A stretch of 64,000 nucleotides of DNA from Anaeromassilibacillus senegalensis (GCF_001261775.1 NZ_LN868537.1:682001-746000), one strand, 5' to 3'; counted from the stretch's first letter, positions 8,530 to 17,765 are shown. Notes: generated by a model not told the origin, from the letters alone. Made by a program: numbers and translations.

Positions 8530-11500
8530 TTATCCTATGACAACCGAACAATGCATCTGCGCCGCTTCGCCCGGCATCGTGGTATACACGCCTGTTTTCG
8601 TCCCCGGGGCGCCGACTGCCCAAATGCGGAAATAGTAGTCATTGCCGATCTTCGCTACAAATTGCGTTTTAAAGATATTTCCGTTGCCTACGGTAAAGCT
8701 TGGCATTGCGGTACTGCCATTTAAAACGGTCATTTTAAAGCAGTAAGCGCTTCCTCTTTTCAATGTAAACTCCATCGTTGTATCAGAGCGTACAGACGCT
8801 GGGGCAGGCACCGTTACCGTTGGTATTGTCAAAACCGGAACAGTTGGGGCAGTTGCCACGGCGGTTCCGTCCCCCGTTGTGTTAGAAGAGGTATCTCTTC
8901 TACTGCCTCCTCCACCGTTGCCACCGCCGCCTCCAGAAGAAGGCTTTTTCCCGTCCAATTGGCGCTGCTTATTAATAAGTGTCTCCGCCGCAGCATTCTT
9001 TTGATCCGGCGTCGCATCCAGATTTGCCTGGACTGCTTCCGCAGCCTTCAATGCCTCGTCAAACGCCGCTTTTACATCGGTTGTACCTTTGGTATAACGA
9101 TAATCGTTTTTAACCGCCTTCGCGCTGCTTATCGCCTGATCCAGCTTATTCGTTACAACACGAATTCCGTCCAACTGCTTCAACTTTTCCTGCAACGCTG
9201 TTTCTGCTGCAGCCATTTCCCTTAAAGCGGCTTGCTCATTCGCCAAAAGCTCTTCCGCATCCTTTAAAGCCTTATCAAAGGCTTCTTTTTTGCTTGCCGT
9301 TGCATAGGTATGCTCTGCTGTATTTTCAACCTCTTTTGCTTTAGTAATGGTTTCTTCCAGATTGTCCTTTACAAAATTTGCGCCGTCCAACTGCGCCTGC
9401 TTTTCCTGTAACTCTGCCGCTGCCGCCTTCATCTCTTCCAATGACGCACTCTGATTCTGCAAAAGCGCCTCCGCAGTGCTCAAGGCCTTGTCAAAGGCGG
9501 CTTTTTTCTCTGCGGTCGCATAGAAGTAATCATACGCATCTTTTGTTTCTTTTGCAGCAGACACTGCTTGGGTCAGATTTTCTTTTACAACCTCCGCACC
9601 ATCCAATCGCCCCTGCTTTTCTTGCAACGCAGTCATTGCCGTATCCATATCCTCAGGAGCCGCATCCTTATTTTGCAAAAGGCCCTCCGCTTTTTTCAGC
9701 GCCTCATCAAAGGCACTTTTCCTGCTTGCGGTTGCATCAGTATAAACGCATGTATTTTTAACTTCCGTTGCTTTAGCAATGGTTTCTCCCAGCTTGTTTT
9801 TTACAAAATTCGCGCCGTCCAGCTGCGCCTGCTTTTCCTGTAATTCTACTGCAGCCGCATCAAGCTTTTCCTGCGTTGCATCCAAGCTTTGTAAAAGCTC
9901 TTCCGCATCTTTTAAAGCCTGATCAAAAGCCGCTCTCTTCTCTGTATCCGCATAAACATAATTCAACGTACTTTGGGCCTTTTGGGCATTAGAAACCGCT
10001 TTTATCAGCGCATCTTTTTCGAGAAACGCCTCATGTCCATCGACAGTCAGCGCCTTTAAGCACACGTTTGCAAGCGTAACTTCACTTTTTCCATCTGAGC
10101 CATAAAGAGTTCCCTCATAATCCAAAATATCCAGCCAGTCTTCGCCGTCATAGCTGACAAAGCTTTCTCCTCTGCTGCAATCGGCTTCAGCCGTCACACC
10201 ATCACAATATCCGTTCAGCTCGCAGGCAATCGGATAGATGGTCTCATGATCCCACATTTGATCGGTGGTTCTGGGAATTTTCATCGTTACAACAACCGCA
10301 AACTTTTCACCTTCATAAACCGGAACCGGAGTGTCTAGCTCAATCGTGTGATAACCCGCGTACGGTTTTGAACCGGTTTGTTCTGTTTTGTACGCTTTTT
10401 TGCCGCTGGTTGGGTCGGCGTCATCCTGCAGATCGGTATAAACCTGAATAGAGTACGTGCAATCGTAGGTTGTTGTATAAAATGCCGCCGCTTTAATGGT
10501 CTCATTACCTGTTGCGGTAAACACATTGGACATTTTCATCGGTGCTGTGGGGTTATCCGCCAAGCCGAGCGTTGTACTCCAGCCGGTGCCGTCATACTGG
10601 TAATTGTGATCATACGGCTGGTCTGCGGAAGCGATGAACTGGCAGGTTTCAGAAATGGAACTGTCTTCATAGGAAAGATAGAAACAGCCATCCATCGAAT
10701 TGACATCGCCATCCAAGCCCCAGCTGTTGCGAATCAGCCAACCTCCGTCGTTTTTCGGCTGTCTCCCGGTTGTGCTGTTTTTAAAATAAGAAGCCGGAAT
10801 CGTGTCATCCCAACCAATAATCTGCACTGCATGGTCCAAATTTACCTTCTCAGGGCCATTATATGGCTGCATCACATATATTTCTTTATCAATTTTTTTA
10901 ATGTTATATTTACTGGGTTCTGCTGATTTGTATGATACAGAAACGCTGCTGCCATCCATCAGCACTTGTTTAATCGCGGCGCCGTTCCATTTTCCATCTT
11001 GATCTTTCGTCGGCAAATAATTGCTTTCCACCAAATAATAGGGAGCCACATAGTGGTATTCTTCTCCCACTTCTCCATATTTTTCGTCATTTTTTAAAAT
11101 GTATTGTCCGTTGACATAATTAAAATCATTGTAGCTTTCCGGATAAGGGACATCTTCTTCCAATTGGAAGCCAATTCTGGATAAGGTTGCATTTGCCATA
11201 AAGGTATTGCCGCCAAATTCATACCAGGGATATGCCATGTTCTTTGTTTTATCTGAGGAGTTACCCCAAGGCTGGAAGGTATCTCCTGCGGTACCATCCT
11301 CCGGCGCATCCGGGTTTGCTAAGCCGTTATAAGTGAAATACGCCAAATGACGCGGCGAAAAAACGACGTCATTCTCCGGAAATAATTCAGACTCAGCCGA
11401 ACCGGCCGCCGCAAATGCCCAGCAGGTTCCCCAACGGGTTTGATTTCGGGTTTCATCCCTTATCTCACCTTTATTGCGCATATCATAGGCTCTGGGGAAA

Positions 11501-11790
11501 CTTCTCGCTGCTCTTGCAAGTGTTTGGGGAACATAAGCCTGCTGCAAATAGGATGGATTCATAAACGGCTGTACATATCCAGAATGTTCGCGTTCCATTT
11601 CGCCCGTTTCTTCATCCCAATCCTCTTCCGATTCCGTCCATGCGGAATTTGGTACGCTGGCAGTGAACTGAGACGCGAGCTTTTCCGTAGATGTTTTCGC
11701 AAAGCTTGTCGTCACTGTCAAAGGACTGGCCATCATAGAAAGCGCCAATAAAAAAGAGGCTACTTTCCGGCTCTGTTTTGAAAAACGCAT
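8530..11790 (-). CDS. Secreted C1A (papain-like) cysteine protease with lectin-like and five FIVAR repeats
   Basis: A 1086-residue exported protein. Residues 1-31 are a signal peptide (basic start, hydrophobic core, cleavage near S-F-A-K). The protease domain (about 95-385) has the papain triad: Cys123 in WGTCWAF, His in LDHAVQIIGWDD and Asn in IRNSWG. A beta-rich region follows (about 390-590), like the lectin-like domain common after such proteases. Five copies of a roughly 70-residue helical FIVAR-type repeat (about 595-950) each end in L-Q-E-K-x-x-x-L-D-G. A Gly/Ser linker and a short beta domain close the protein. No LPXTG motif is visible, so it may be released or held by the repeats. 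ATG at 11790 has AAGGAAGTG ahead. It probably degrades host or dietary protein. Confidence 0.85.
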   Translation of the reverse strand: MRFSKQSRKVASFLLALSMMASPLTVTTSFAKTSTEKLASQFTASVPNSAWTESEEDWDEETGEMEREHSGYVQPFMNPSYLQQAYVPQTLARAARSFPRAYDMRNKGEIRDETRNQTRWGTCWAFAAAGSAESELFPENDVVFSPRHLAYFTYNGLANPDAPEDGTAGDTFQPWGNSSDKTKNMAYPWYEFGGNTFMANATLSRIGFQLEEDVPYPESYNDFNYVNGQYILKNDEKYGEVGEEYHYVAPYYLVESNYLPTKDQDGKWNGAAIKQVLMDGSSVSVSYKSAEPSKYNIKKIDKEIYVMQPYNGPEKVNLDHAVQIIGWDDTIPASYFKNSTTGRQPKNDGGWLIRNSWGLDGDVNSMDGCFYLSYEDSSISETCQFIASADQPYDHNYQYDGTGWSTTLGLADNPTAPMKMSNVFTATGNETIKAAAFYTTTYDCTYSIQVYTDLQDDADPTSGKKAYKTEQTGSKPYAGYHTIELDTPVPVYEGEKFAVVVTMKIPRTTDQMWDHETIYPIACELNGYCDGVTAEADCSRGESFVSYDGEDWLDILDYEGTLYGSDGKSEVTLANVCLKALTVDGHEAFLEKDALIKAVSNAQKAQSTLNYVYADTEKRAAFDQALKDAEELLQSLDATQEKLDAAAVELQEKQAQLDGANFVKNKLGETIAKATEVKNTCVYTDATASRKSAFDEALKKAEGLLQNKDAAPEDMDTAMTALQEKQGRLDGAEVVKENLTQAVSAAKETKDAYDYFYATAEKKAAFDKALSTAEALLQNQSASLEEMKAAAAELQEKQAQLDGANFVKDNLEETITKAKEVENTAEHTYATASKKEAFDKALKDAEELLANEQAALREMAAAETALQEKLKQLDGIRVVTNKLDQAISSAKAVKNDYRYTKGTTDVKAAFDEALKAAEAVQANLDATPDQKNAAAETLINKQRQLDGKKPSSGGGGGNGGGGSRRDTSSNTTGDGTAVATAPTVPVLTIPTVTVPAPASVRSDTTMEFTLKRGSAYCFKMTVLNGSTAMPSFTVGNGNIFKTQFVAKIGNDYYFRIWAVGAPGTKTGVYTTMPGEAAQMHCSVVIG

Positions 11791-12088
11791 CTTTACACTT
11801 CCTTTCCATAAATTCTAAATCAAAGATCTTACATTTAATTCCTGTTTAAATCTGTTATTTAACCTGTGATATTTCTAAATATATACCTATGTGTCAAATA
11901 TTGTCAACTTGAATTCCATCAGAACCAGATGAAATTTAGCACAATATTTCTTTCTAAATCTTAGCAAAAAGAGAAAAATAAGAATCAAATCATGGTGCTT
12001 TTGAAAGTTTTTTACAGCAATCTTTCTACTGTTTCAACAAAGTAAAGTGATAATACTTCACCTGTGGACATTTCCATACAGAAAATTT
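11791..12088 (-). promoter_or_regulatory. AT-rich upstream region with promoter of the protease gene
   Basis: This gene-free stretch contains a leftward promoter: -35 TTGACA (11902-11907) and -10 TATATT (11878-11883), 18 bases apart, about 90 bases ahead of the ATG. Nothing else recognisable is seen in it. Confidence 0.55.
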
Positions 12089-12132
12089 AAGGCTCTGATT
12101 TTACACACAATTTCGTGTAAAATCAGAGCCTT
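12089..12132. terminator. Perfect 18-bp-stem terminator after nagB
   Basis: AAGGCTCTGATTTTACAC and its exact inverse flank an 8-base loop, with TTTATTTT following on the plus strand and A/T-rich sequence on the other. It lies 21 bases past the nagB stop. Confidence 0.85.
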
Positions 12133-12153
12133 TATTTTGCCTGTTAATAAAAA

Positions 12154-12906
12154 TCAATCGATTGCAGAGGGACATTTTTCCCGAATAACCGCCATCGCCG
12201 CCTCGTCGCCAACCACGGTGACATCCGGATGCACCTGCAGGATCGACGCGGGAACCTCCGGCGTAATCGGTCCAAACAGGGACTCATAGAGAATTTCCGC
12301 TTTTCCCGCACCATTTGCAACCAGCAGAACCTTCTTTGCCCCCATAATCGCACCGATGCCCATTGTGACCGCATAGCGCGGCACTTCTTCTTTACTGGCA
12401 AAAAAACGGGCGTTTGCATCGATTGTTTTCTGCTTCAGAGTAACGCGGTGCGTCTCCTTAATAAAGCTCTCACTCGGCTCGTTAAAACCAATATGGCCGG
12501 TATTGCCAATGCCTAACAACTGCAGATCAATACCGCCCAGGCTATCAATTAATTTGTCATAGCGGTGGCCTTCCGCTGTAACATCCTTTGCCAAGCCATC
12601 CGGTACATGCGTATTTACCATTTGAATATTAATATGCTTGAAGAAGTTTTCCTTCATGTAGTAGTGATAGCTTTGCTCATGTTCCGGAGCCAGCCCGCAG
12701 TATTCATCCAGATTAACGCTGCGTACCTTTGTAAAGTCCACATCTCCCTTTTCATACCAGTCGATCAATTGGGAATATACCCCCAATGGTGTGGAACCTG
12801 TAGCAAGGCCAAGGACGGAATCCGGTTTTAAAATGACCTGAGCGGAAATGAGATTTGCGGCTTTCCTGCTCATTGCGGTGTAATCCGGTGCGCTGAAAAT
12901 CTTCAT
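12154..12906 (-). CDS. nagB: Glucosamine-6-phosphate deaminase
   Basis: A 250-residue enzyme converting glucosamine-6-phosphate to fructose-6-phosphate and ammonia, the last step of amino-sugar use. Typical NagB blocks are visible: LGLATGSTPLGVY (phosphate loop), VNLDEYCGL with the catalytic Asp, and LLGIGNTGHIGFNEP. The start is the ATG at 12906 (MKIFSAPDY), preceded by GGAAGG; the open frame extends 11 codons further without a ribosome site. It stands alone with its own promoter and terminator; nagA is not in the window. It opposes GlmS, encoded at 32.0-33.9 kb. Confidence 0.95.
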   Translation of the reverse strand: MKIFSAPDYTAMSRKAANLISAQVILKPDSVLGLATGSTPLGVYSQLIDWYEKGDVDFTKVRSVNLDEYCGLAPEHEQSYHYYMKENFFKHINIQMVNTHVPDGLAKDVTAEGHRYDKLIDSLGGIDLQLLGIGNTGHIGFNEPSESFIKETHRVTLKQKTIDANARFFASKEEVPRYAVTMGIGAIMGAKKVLLVANGAGKAEILYESLFGPITPEVPASILQVHPDVTVVGDEAAMAVIREKCPSAID

Positions 12907-12978
12907 ACAAACCTTCCTTTCGCGGCCGCAAACTGCCAACTTTTTTGACAGTGGCAGCCAATAAAATATTCTGCTTCT

Positions 12979-13007
12979 ATTATACCTTTTTTATCAGGAA
13001 TAGCAAC
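12979..13007 (-). promoter_or_regulatory. Promoter of nagB
   Basis: -35 TTGCTA (13002-13007) and -10 TATAAT (12979-12984), spaced 17 bases, on the minus strand 73 bases ahead of nagB. An inverted repeat CTGCCA/TGGCAG lies in the leader. Confidence 0.65.
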
Positions 13008-13086
13008 AGCGTAGGCCGTATATTTATTGCCCAATTTGCAAACAATTGTGACAAGATATGCAAACAGGAGGGTACAACACTACACT

Positions 13087-13491
13087 ATGAAAAAAGACGC
13101 TGTTTTATTCGCCACAGGAGGCATTATTTATCCCGCTTTGGAAATTGCCAGCCGTGGCTATAGCGATGTTTCCATGTCAATTGCAGGCGGTGTATGCCTC
13201 TGCCTGATCAACCGTTTTTGCAATGGCCCTTTTAAAAAGAAAAGCCTGTCCTTTAAATGCTGTGTCGGTTCCGGCATTATCACCTCTGTGGAGTTCTTGA
13301 CTGGCATTGTCGTCAACGTCCTGTTGAAGCAGAACGTATGGGATTATTCCAACCTTCCCCTCAATGTTTTGGGACAGGTCTGCCTTCCCTTTTCGATCCT
13401 CTGGTTTTTCATCACAATCCCTGCGTTGGGCCTCTGCGGATTATACGACAAAATAAAAGGAATTCCACACAGAAAGCGCATTGCCAAATAA
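13087..13491 (+). CDS. CmpB-type integral membrane protein (putative ABC-transporter permease family)
   Basis: A 134-residue membrane protein with four hydrophobic stretches (near residues 5-20, 27-42, 57-77 and 90-115). The conserved sequence from GGIIYPALEIASRGYSDVSMSI to WDYSNLPLNVLGQVCL matches the family often annotated as putative ABC transporter permease (PF06541-like). Function is unproven. AGGAGGG lies 14 bases ahead of the ATG at 13087; the frame is open 20 codons upstream without a better start. No partner ATPase gene is adjacent. Confidence 0.75.
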   Translation: MKKDAVLFATGGIIYPALEIASRGYSDVSMSIAGGVCLCLINRFCNGPFKKKSLSFKCCVGSGIITSVEFLTGIVVNVLLKQNVWDYSNLPLNVLGQVCLPFSILWFFITIPALGLCGLYDKIKGIPHRKRIAK

Positions 13492-13586
13492 AAACAGAAG
13501 CAAAGAAATTCCAATTCCTCTCAAATTGGCGGCGACAAAACGTTGATTTTATTGTATTGCTATGGTATAATATTTTTCGTTCATTC

Positions 13587-13673
13587 GCCGCTGTGGCGGA
13601 ATTGGCAGACGCAAGGGACTTAAAATCCCTCGGTGGAAACACTGTACCGGTTCGATCCCGGTCAGCGGCACCA
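13587..13673 (+). tRNA. tRNA-Leu (anticodon UAA)
   Basis: An 87-nt class II tRNA with encoded CCA. The acceptor arms GCCGCTG and CAGCGGC pair fully, with A as discriminator. The D arm carries AATTGGCAGACGC, the anticodon stem AGGGA/TCCCT encloses loop CTTAAAA (anticodon TAA), a variable arm is present, and the T loop reads GGTTCGATCCC. It is a single tRNA with its own terminator. Confidence 0.97.
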
Positions 13674-13711
13674 AAAGGCCTTGCAGAGTATTATGCTCTG
13701 CAAGGCCTTTT
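13674..13711 (+). terminator. Terminator directly after tRNA-Leu
   Basis: AAAGGCCTTGCAGAG and CTCTGCAAGGCCTTT form a 15-bp stem followed by T residues, starting at the base after the CCA end. Confidence 0.85.
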
Positions 13712-13737
13712 GTTTGAAATATCAGAAAATCATCTGG

Positions 13738-13932
13738 TTACAGGTCGTCTGCATCCTGGACGGGATACAGGTCGTCCTGGGGCGTGCCGGTATAGCTGCC
13801 GCCGACGTCCGAAAGGATGCTGCCTTTCCCCGTTTGTTTCATCATGGATGCTACTTTTTCGGCCTTCTGTTCTGCGCCGGACTTCTTCTTGGACTGCTTG
13901 TTTGCCAAGAGTCCGTTTTTTCCTTCTACCAT
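13738..13932 (-). CDS. Small hypothetical protein (64 aa)
   Basis: Not recognised. A lysine-rich N-terminal half (NKQSKKKSGAEQKAEKVASMMKQ) is followed by an acidic tail with SDVGGSYTGTPQDD and ending PVQDADDL. No signal peptide or membrane segment. The start is the ATG at 13932, behind GGGGTG; ten more in-frame codons upstream have no ribosome site. It lies 47 bp after tcdA on the same strand and could share its transcript. The conserved-looking C-terminus suggests a real short protein, not a chance frame. Confidence 0.55.
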   Translation of the reverse strand: MVEGKNGLLANKQSKKKSGAEQKAEKVASMMKQTGKGSILSDVGGSYTGTPQDDLYPVQDADDL

Positions 13933-13979
13933 AAAATCACCCCTATGGCAGTATTCCCTCATTCAGCAAGAATATGACT

Positions 13980-14708
13980 TTATGTAGCAGGCCGCATGCC
14001 TTCTGTCAAATCCATTACAACTGCCGAAGCCAGGATCAGTCCGGCAACAGACGGGACAAACGCCACACTGCCGGGAGTCTGACGTTTGGAGGAGTCCGTT
14101 TCTATTTCTTCCGCTTCTTCCCTTGGAGCAGGCTGTTCTTTGGAATATACAACCTTTAACGCCGGTATGTTTCTTTTCTTCAGTTCTCTGCGCATCACCC
14201 GGCAAAGCGGGCACACCGATGTATTGTAAATATCGGCAATTTCAAATTGTGTTGGGTCCAGCTTGTTTCCCGCGCCCATGCTGCTGATGATGGGAATTTG
14301 TTTTTCCCGGGCAATTTCTGCCAGCGCCAGTTTTGCGGAAATGGTATCCACCGCGTCTACAATGTAATCGCAGCCGTCTAAAAAGTCTGATGGCATTTCC
14401 GGCAGAAAAAACATGGAGTAGCATTCAATTTGAACCTCTGGATTGATTGCGCGGGCACGCTCCTTCATAACGTCCACCTTTTGCATGCCGATCGTCCGGT
14501 GATCCGCAATGATCTGCCGGTTGATATTGGTTAAGCTGACTGTGTCGTTGTCAATCAACAGCAGCCGTCCAATCCCCGTGCGTACCAAAGCCTCAACCGT
14601 ATAGCCTCCCACGCCTCCAATCCCAAAAACCGCGACACTGCACTCTTTTAACCGTTGGATGCTCCGCTTGCCAAGCAGCAGCTGGGATCTGGAAAATTCA
14701 TTCAGCAT
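13980..14708 (-). CDS. tcdA: tRNA threonylcarbamoyladenosine dehydratase (ThiF/E1-like)
   Basis: A 242-residue ThiF-family ATPase that cyclises the t6A37 modification of ANN-decoding tRNAs to ct6A. Visible are the nucleotide-binding GIGGVGGYTVEAL, the DNDTVSLTNINRQ motif and the YIVDAVDTISAK segment shared with E1 enzymes, plus the cysteine pair in CPLCR and the RRELKKR segment typical of the TcdA/YgdL subgroup. A strong AAGGAGA lies 8 bases ahead of the ATG. Its first codons overlap the end of the sugar transferase gene by 11 bases, so the two are translated from one message although functionally unrelated. Confidence 0.9.
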   Translation of the reverse strand: MLNEFSRSQLLLGKRSIQRLKECSVAVFGIGGVGGYTVEALVRTGIGRLLLIDNDTVSLTNINRQIIADHRTIGMQKVDVMKERARAINPEVQIECYSMFFLPEMPSDFLDGCDYIVDAVDTISAKLALAEIAREKQIPIISSMGAGNKLDPTQFEIADIYNTSVCPLCRVMRRELKKRNIPALKVVYSKEQPAPREEAEEIETDSSKRQTPGSVAFVPSVAGLILASAVVMDLTEGMRPAT

Positions 14709-15402
14709 GTTCGCTGTCTCCTTTTGATATAAATACGGCGATTACCGTCTGAAACAGAATACATATGTCTTTCCAAAATGAAATCTTCTTCATATATTCC
14801 AGATTCAAAGCCATTTTAGGCGGTAAAATTTTTTCGATATAAACTTCATCGGTATTTTCACAGGAACTGAGCAACGCGTCCTCATCCTTGAAGGCGATGC
14901 TGGCAGGCGCCGTTATACCCGGGCGAATCAACAGGGTAGCCATCTGCTCCGGCGTATAAATATCCACATATTTGCGTATTTCCGGACGGGGGCCGACCAG
15001 GCTCATCGAACCGTTCAATACATTTAACAGTTGAGATACCTCATCTAGCCGAAACTTACGGATCAAATGCCCCACCCTGGTAATACGCGGATCGTGTCCG
15101 ACGGTGATGGAAGGGCCAATTTGATCGGCATTTTGAACCATCGTGCGAAATTTGTAGATTCGAAAATCCTGATTGTATTTTCCCACCCGCACCTGGCGAT
15201 AGAAAACCGGCCCCTTGGAATCCAATTTGATTGCGGCAGCCAATAGTAACAGAAAAGGGGACAATATCGCCAACAAGATCATTGACACAAAAATATCAAA
15301 GGCGCGTTTTGCCGCCAGTGAGAATTTTCTCTTCTGCAAGCCTTCCCAATAGGCTTTTGTATATGTGTTCTGCATTTCTTCCGGTAAGTTTTCATAGCTC
15401 AC
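14698..15402 (-). CDS. Undecaprenyl-phosphate sugar (glycosyl-1-phosphate) transferase
   Basis: A 234-residue bacterial sugar transferase of the WcaJ/PglC type, attaching the first sugar-phosphate to undecaprenyl phosphate for surface glycan assembly. An N-terminal membrane helix (about KRAFDIFVSMILLAILSPFL) precedes the catalytic domain with the YKFRTM, DEVSQLLNVLNGSMSLVGPRPE and RPGITAPAS signatures. I place the start at GTG 15402, since GGGAG lies 8 bases ahead of it and an extended -10 promoter overlaps the longer open frame (up to 15483). No glycan cluster surrounds it, so the product is unknown. Confidence 0.85.
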   Translation of the reverse strand: MSYENLPEEMQNTYTKAYWEGLQKRKFSLAAKRAFDIFVSMILLAILSPFLLLLAAAIKLDSKGPVFYRQVRVGKYNQDFRIYKFRTMVQNADQIGPSITVGHDPRITRVGHLIRKFRLDEVSQLLNVLNGSMSLVGPRPEIRKYVDIYTPEQMATLLIRPGITAPASIAFKDEDALLSSCENTDEVYIEKILPPKMALNLEYMKKISFWKDICILFQTVIAVFISKGDSEHAE

Positions 15403-15432
15403 GGCATGATCTCCCATCCACATATTTTTATT

Positions 15433-15441
15433 ATTATAGCA
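15433..15441 (-). promoter_or_regulatory. Extended -10 promoter of the sugar transferase-tcdA operon
   Basis: TGC-TATAAT on the minus strand, about 30 bases ahead of the GTG start; the -35 region is weak, as is usual for extended -10 promoters. Confidence 0.5.
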
Positions 15442-15542
15442 TAAAAGTGCTTTGAGGAACAGATTTTGCCCGCTCTTTCTCATTGTTACTTCTTTTTTAA
15501 AGCGTTATTCACGAAAACCACAGAAAAAAAGCGCGTTCCTTA

Positions 15543-15572
15543 TTTACATTTTATATAAAAAAATGTTATACT
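15543..15572 (+). promoter_or_regulatory. Promoter of the glucokinase-galM operon
   Basis: TTTACA (15543-15548) and TATACT (15567-15572), 18 bases apart, about 80 bases ahead of the GGAGG of the glucokinase gene. Confidence 0.6.
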
Positions 15573-15662
15573 AAGTTGAGATATGATTTAACACGAGTTA
15601 TATATTGAATGAAGAAATGTTGCTGCTTAATTTCTATGTAAAAACACAAGGAGGTTTTTTTA

Positions 15663-16616
15663 ATGGCATATTATTTAGGAATTGATTTGGGCGGAACCAA
15701 TATCGCAGTAGGCGTTGTAGATGAAAACTATCAGATTATTGGAAGAGGAAAAAACAAGACAAAAGTCCCCTGCTCTTCGGAGGAAATGTGCGAACAGCTC
15801 GCCGTGACTGCCTTTGCTGCTCTGGAGGACGCCGGCATCTCTATCGACGACATTCCATGGGTTGGAATCGGAACCCCTGGTACGGTCGACCGCGACAACG
15901 GCGTTGTGGAGTTCTCCAACAACCTGTATTTTAACAACTTTCAGTTAAAACAAATGCTGCAAGAAAGAATGAAAAAGAACGTCATTGTCGAAAACGACGC
16001 CAACGCTGCGGCATATGGAGAGTTCAAGGCCGGCGCTTTGAAAGGCGCCAAAAACGGCCTTGCCATCACTTTGGGCACCGGCGTTGGCAGCGGCATTATC
16101 ATAGATGGAAAAATCTATGCCGGCACCAATCACTGTGCCGGTGAAATGGGACATACGGTCATCGTATTCAATGGCCGGCACTGCTCCTGCGGGCGCAACG
16201 GCTGTTGGGAGCGGTACTCTGCGGCAACCGGACTGATCATCAGCACCAAAGAAGCCATGATGGCAAATCCGGATAAGGAACAGCCGATCTGGAAGCTGGT
16301 GGATGGCGACATCGAAAAGGTCAGCGGACGGACCGCCTTTGACGCCATGCGGGCGGGCGATCCCATCGGCAAACAGGTGGTTGACGAATATATCGCGTAT
16401 CTTGGATGCGGTCTTGCCAACTGTGTCAATACCCTGCAGCCCGACATTCTCTGCATCGGCGGTGGTATCTGCAATGAAGGTGAGACCTTGCTGGCGCCCC
16501 TGCGCGAATACGTAGACAAAGAGCAGTACGGCGGCGCAAAAATCCGCACCAAGATCTGCAAAGCACAACTCGGCAACGATGCGGGCATTATCGGCGCCGC
16601 ACTGTTGGGAATCTGA
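15663..16616 (+). CDS. ROK-family glucokinase
   Basis: A 317-residue sugar kinase of the ROK family at normal length, phosphorylating glucose at C6 with ATP. The N-terminal phosphate loop GIDLGGTNIAVGV, the catalytic ENDANAAAYGEF, the glycine-rich TLGTGVGSGIIIDG and the zinc motif CSCGRNGCWE (with the upstream EMGHT histidine) are all intact. AAGGAGG lies 8 bases ahead of the ATG. galM follows 26 bp downstream, so the pair channels free glucose into glycolysis: mutarotation of the anomers, then phosphorylation. N-acetylmannosamine or allose kinases share the fold, but the GalM partner favours glucose. Confidence 0.9.
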   Translation: MAYYLGIDLGGTNIAVGVVDENYQIIGRGKNKTKVPCSSEEMCEQLAVTAFAALEDAGISIDDIPWVGIGTPGTVDRDNGVVEFSNNLYFNNFQLKQMLQERMKKNVIVENDANAAAYGEFKAGALKGAKNGLAITLGTGVGSGIIIDGKIYAGTNHCAGEMGHTVIVFNGRHCSCGRNGCWERYSAATGLIISTKEAMMANPDKEQPIWKLVDGDIEKVSGRTAFDAMRAGDPIGKQVVDEYIAYLGCGLANCVNTLQPDILCIGGGICNEGETLLAPLREYVDKEQYGGAKIRTKICKAQLGNDAGIIGAALLGI

Positions 16617-16642
16617 TAAATGATTTATTAGAGGGATGGAAT

Positions 16643-17701
16643 ATGAGCATTGAACAACATATCTTCGGCGAGATGCCGAACGGAACAAAAATTCATTTGT
16701 ACACATTAAAGAACAACCATAACGTTTCCATTCAAGTGATGGAATATGGCGCAAGAGTCGTCAGTATCCATGTTCCTGACAAGAATGGAACCTTTTCCAA
16801 TGTGGTGCTGAGCCACGACACCTTGGAAGAGTACCTTGCCGATGGAGATTTTCTGGGCGCCGCAGTGGGACGGTACGCAAACCGGATTGCTGACGGCACT
16901 GTCCGTATCGATGGAAACACCTACTCTCTGAGTCAGAATGAAAACGGCAATACGCTGCACGGCGGATTCCAGGGATTCCACCAAAAGGTATGGCAGGTAA
17001 AGGACAGTAACAACAGCGACGATGTCCCCTCAATTTCTTTTATCTATCACAGTCCTGACGGAGAAGAAGGATTCCCCGGAAACCTGGATGTCACCATTAA
17101 GTATACCCTCTCCACGGACAACGCGCTGGTGATCGACTACGAAGCAAGAACGGACACGGCTACACTTGTCAACCTGACTAACCACAGCTTCTTTAATCTA
17201 TCCGGAGACCCGGGGCAAGACATTCTCTCCCACGAGCTGCAAGTCAACGCGGATTCTATTACAGTTGCCGGAAGCGGACTGATCCCCACCGGTGTTTTCT
17301 CTCCCGTCGCAAACACCGCCGCGGATTTCAGGCAGGCCAAACCGATCGGTCGTGACATTCACGCGGAAGAACCTCTGCTGCTGCAATGCGGTGGATATGA
17401 CCACAACTTCGTCCTGTCCGCTGAGAGTGGTATTAAGAAAGCTGCGGAGGTATATGAGCCTGTCAGCGGCCGTGTGATGGAGACCTTCACGGATATGCCG
17501 GGCATGCAGCTTTACACAGCAAACGGCTTCCCGGAGAATGTGTATGCCAGCGACGGAGTTCCGTTACAGGCGCACCATGCGTTTTGTCTGGAAACCCAGT
17601 TTTATCCGGACTCCCCGCATCATTCCAATTTCCCCAGCGCCGTACTGACCCCCGCAGACGTATATCGCCACACGACGATTTATAAGTTTTCTGTGCGGTA
17701 A
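16643..17701 (+). CDS. galM: Aldose 1-epimerase (galactose mutarotase)
   Basis: A 352-residue cytosolic epimerase interconverting alpha and beta anomers of glucose and galactose. Family signatures are GAAVGRYANRIADG, NTLHGGFQGFHQKVW (with the conserved HGG), LVNLTNHSFFNL with the catalytic His, and the C-terminal LETQFYPDSPHH with the catalytic Glu. The ATG at 16643 follows GAGGG. It is second in the operon with the ROK glucokinase and ends in a strong terminator. Length and active-site blocks are complete. Confidence 0.93.
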   Translation: MSIEQHIFGEMPNGTKIHLYTLKNNHNVSIQVMEYGARVVSIHVPDKNGTFSNVVLSHDTLEEYLADGDFLGAAVGRYANRIADGTVRIDGNTYSLSQNENGNTLHGGFQGFHQKVWQVKDSNNSDDVPSISFIYHSPDGEEGFPGNLDVTIKYTLSTDNALVIDYEARTDTATLVNLTNHSFFNLSGDPGQDILSHELQVNADSITVAGSGLIPTGVFSPVANTAADFRQAKPIGRDIHAEEPLLLQCGGYDHNFVLSAESGIKKAAEVYEPVSGRVMETFTDMPGMQLYTANGFPENVYASDGVPLQAHHAFCLETQFYPDSPHHSNFPSAVLTPADVYRHTTIYKFSVR

Positions 17702-17718
17702 CAAACGACTAAAATATC

Positions 17719-17761
17719 AAAAACAGCTGTATGCAAATATGATTGCATACAGCTGTTTTTT
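17719..17761 (+). terminator. Terminator of the glucokinase-galM operon
   Basis: AAAACAGCTGTATGCAA and its exact inverse around a 6-base loop, followed by TTTTTTG. Confidence 0.9.
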
Positions 17762-17765
17762 GTAC

